Under the pieces are notes generated by a model. The model ran no database searches. It had not been told where the DNA came from and saw nothing but the letters and a program-made list of their open reading frames with translations. A DNA stretch of 7,946 nucleotides from Woeseiaceae bacterium (lineage in GTDB: Bacteria; Pseudomonadota; Gammaproteobacteria; Steroidobacterales; Woeseiaceae), in assembly GCA_002728725.1 (NCBI GenBank), contig PBVS01000074.1:1-7946 (forward strand). The letters run 5' to 3'. Below, in pieces: positions 6,547 to 7,946 of the stretch. Every line of letters starts with the position of its first letter. The stretch's first letter is position 1. The position numbers were made by a program, and so were the translations under genes.

Positions 6547-7946
6547 ATGCTTAAAAAATCTCTCTTATTCATAATTTTATCATTTTTAATATCTAAGTTG
6601 AGCGCTCAGACGGCTGATTTTGTTGCCTATAACGGCAATATCTGGACTGTTGATAAGGCGAATCCAACTGCTGAAGCGATAGCTTCTTATCAAGGTAAAT
6701 TTATTTATGTTGGAAAAGATTCAGGTGTTCAAGAGTATATTGGTGAAGGTACCGAAGTTTTGGATTTGAATGGAGCGTTTGTGGTTCCTGGTTTCTATGA
6801 CAATCATGTGCATTTTGAGAGTACGGGTCGCCTTTTGTATGGTTTAAATTTATTGGATGTTTCTAATGAAAATCTTTTTATTGATCGCATTCGGGATGTA
6901 CATGAGCGTTATACCCAGGGCACTTGGATAATCGGTGGTGACTGGTCTGCCTATGAAACGTGGGCAGAGGGTGACGTAGCCACTCAAGGAAAAATTGTCA
7001 ATCAAGACGATTTATATGGCAATTATTTTCTTCCGAATAAGGATATGATTGACAATTTCACTCAAGATCGTCCTGTTCTTGTAAGACGTTTTGATAGAAA
7101 AGTTTATCTTGCTAACAGTTTTGCCTTGGAACTAGCTGGCATCTCATCATCATCAGGTGACCCAGAGGGAATTTTGGTTCAAAGGGATGAGAATGGTGAA
7201 CCAACAGGTGCTTTATTTAACCCTGTATCTGGTTCAGTGGAATCAACCGTTTTAATTCAAGACAATATTAGAAAATTATTCAATGAAATTATTCCAGATC
7301 CATCTATTGAACAACGTAAAGCAGAGACTCTAGAGGCATGGAAAAAGATGTCGAGTGTGGGTGTTACCAGTTACTGTGATATTACTTCAGATCCCGTATA
7401 TATCGATATTTATCAGCAACTGAGAGATGCTGGTGAAATGACTGCCCGAGTTCGCTATCGGCCGCCACTGGATAAATGGCAATCGATGAATGATCTCGGA
7501 ATTAAAATTGGATTTGGCGACGAGTGGATTCGTTTTGGTGCTACAAAAGCTTGGATCGATGGCATCATGGGGAACAGTTCTGCAAGATTCTATGCACCAT
7601 ATACACACAATCCATCAAGCAGGGGGATTTGGCGAGATATAATGTTTCCGTTTGAGAGAAGTCCTGATAATCCAGAAGATATGCAAAGCCGATTGGAGCG
7701 TCTTGCGCTTCAGGCTGATGCCAATGATATTCAATTGACAGTTCATGCAATTGGCGATGAGGCAAATGGTTACTTAATGGATATGCTCGAGCGCATTATC
7801 AAAAAAAATGGAGAAAAAGATAGACGTTTTAGATTAGTTCACGCTCAAGTTATGACTGACAGAGATATCCAGCGAGCTGGAGAGATGGATATTGTGGCTG
7901 AAGTTCAACCCTTTCATACTTCTGATGATATGCGCTGGATGGAGGA
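6547..7946 (+). CDS. Exported YtcJ-like amidohydrolase (amidohydrolase-3 family), C-terminus beyond right edge
   Basis: The frame is open from 6547 to the window end (466 complete codons) with no stop, so the C-terminus is missing; family members usually run ~540-580 residues, suggesting that roughly 80-110 are cut off. Residues 1-20 (Lys-Lys then LLFIILSFLI, ending KLSA before Gln) form a clear Sec signal peptide, so the enzyme should be periplasmic or secreted. The metal-dependent hydrolase fold is shown by PGFYDNHVHFES (His87 and His89, the HxH metal ligands), KAWIDGIMG (334-342), VHAIGDEA (His400) and LVHAQV (His432). The N-terminal YNGNIWTVD and the beta-sandwich segment up to VVPG are also typical. 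YtcJ-type proteins hydrolyse C-N or related bonds, but their natural substrates are mostly unknown. The gene begins 8 bases after the MaoC stop, so it is very likely cotranscribed with the acyl-CoA genes. Confidence 0.9.
   Translation, partial: MLKKSLLFIILSFLISKLSAQTADFVAYNGNIWTVDKANPTAEAIASYQGKFIYVGKDSGVQEYIGEGTEVLDLNGAFVVPGFYDNHVHFESTGRLLYGLNLLDVSNENLFIDRIRDVHERYTQGTWIIGGDWSAYETWAEGDVATQGKIVNQDDLYGNYFLPNKDMIDNFTQDRPVLVRRFDRKVYLANSFALELAGISSSSGDPEGILVQRDENGEPTGALFNPVSGSVESTVLIQDNIRKLFNEIIPDPSIEQRKAETLEAWKKMSSVGVTSYCDITSDPVYIDIYQQLRDAGEMTARVRYRPPLDKWQSMNDLGIKIGFGDEWIRFGATKAWIDGIMGNSSARFYAPYTHNPSSRGIWRDIMFPFERSPDNPEDMQSRLERLALQADANDIQLTVHAIGDEANGYLMDMLERIIKKNGEKDRRFRLVHAQVMTDRDIQRAGEMDIVAEVQPFHTSDDMRWME

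Noticed and set aside
7387..7765. Minus-strand open frames of 66 and 73 codons near the right end
   Set aside because: They are antisense to the continuous amidohydrolase frame, which carries the conserved metal-ligand motifs on both sides of and through this region.

Overview
The window reads as chromosomal bacterial DNA: densely packed genes, Shine-Dalgarno-like sites, no introns, and an AT-leaning composition judged by eye. Two edge genes encode apparent Sec-type signal peptides. The protein set (RACo-like ferredoxin/ASKHA activator, MFE-2-like SDR, thiolase, MaoC hydratase, YtcJ-like amidohydrolase) fits a heterotrophic proteobacterium, perhaps a low-GC marine gamma- or alphaproteobacterium. 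That assignment is inference; nothing here fixes the taxon. No RNA gene, insertion sequence, CRISPR array, phage gene or origin was recognised.

Layout. On the minus strand, 1-662 is the N-terminal part of an exported serine hydrolase of the beta-lactamase/esterase family, cut by the left edge. A 96-base divergent gap (663-758) carries candidate back-to-back promoters. From 759 to the right edge six genes lie head to tail on the plus strand: a [2Fe-2S] ferredoxin/ASKHA corrinoid-activation-type protein (759-2852), a short-chain dehydrogenase (2921-3829), a thiolase (3868-5052), a zinc-free MDR oxidoreductase (5079-6056), a MaoC-type hydratase (6080-6538) and an exported amidohydrolase (6547 to beyond the right edge). 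Gaps of 68, 38, 26, 23 and 8 bases, a plausible Shine-Dalgarno before each of the last five, and no visible terminator suggest one operon.

How the genes may work together. MaoC hydratase, MFE-2-like SDR and thiolase supply enoyl-CoA hydration, 3-hydroxyacyl-CoA oxidation and thiolytic cleavage, which is a beta-oxidation module probably running through (R)-3-hydroxyacyl-CoA. The MDR protein could reduce an enoyl-CoA or enone. The two signal-peptide-bearing hydrolases at the flanks could release a carboxylic acid from an ester or amide outside the cytoplasm. No acyl-CoA ligase or acyl-CoA dehydrogenase lies in the window. The odd member is the corrinoid-activator-like protein at the head of the cluster: no corrinoid protein or methyltransferase is present, so its partner is unknown.
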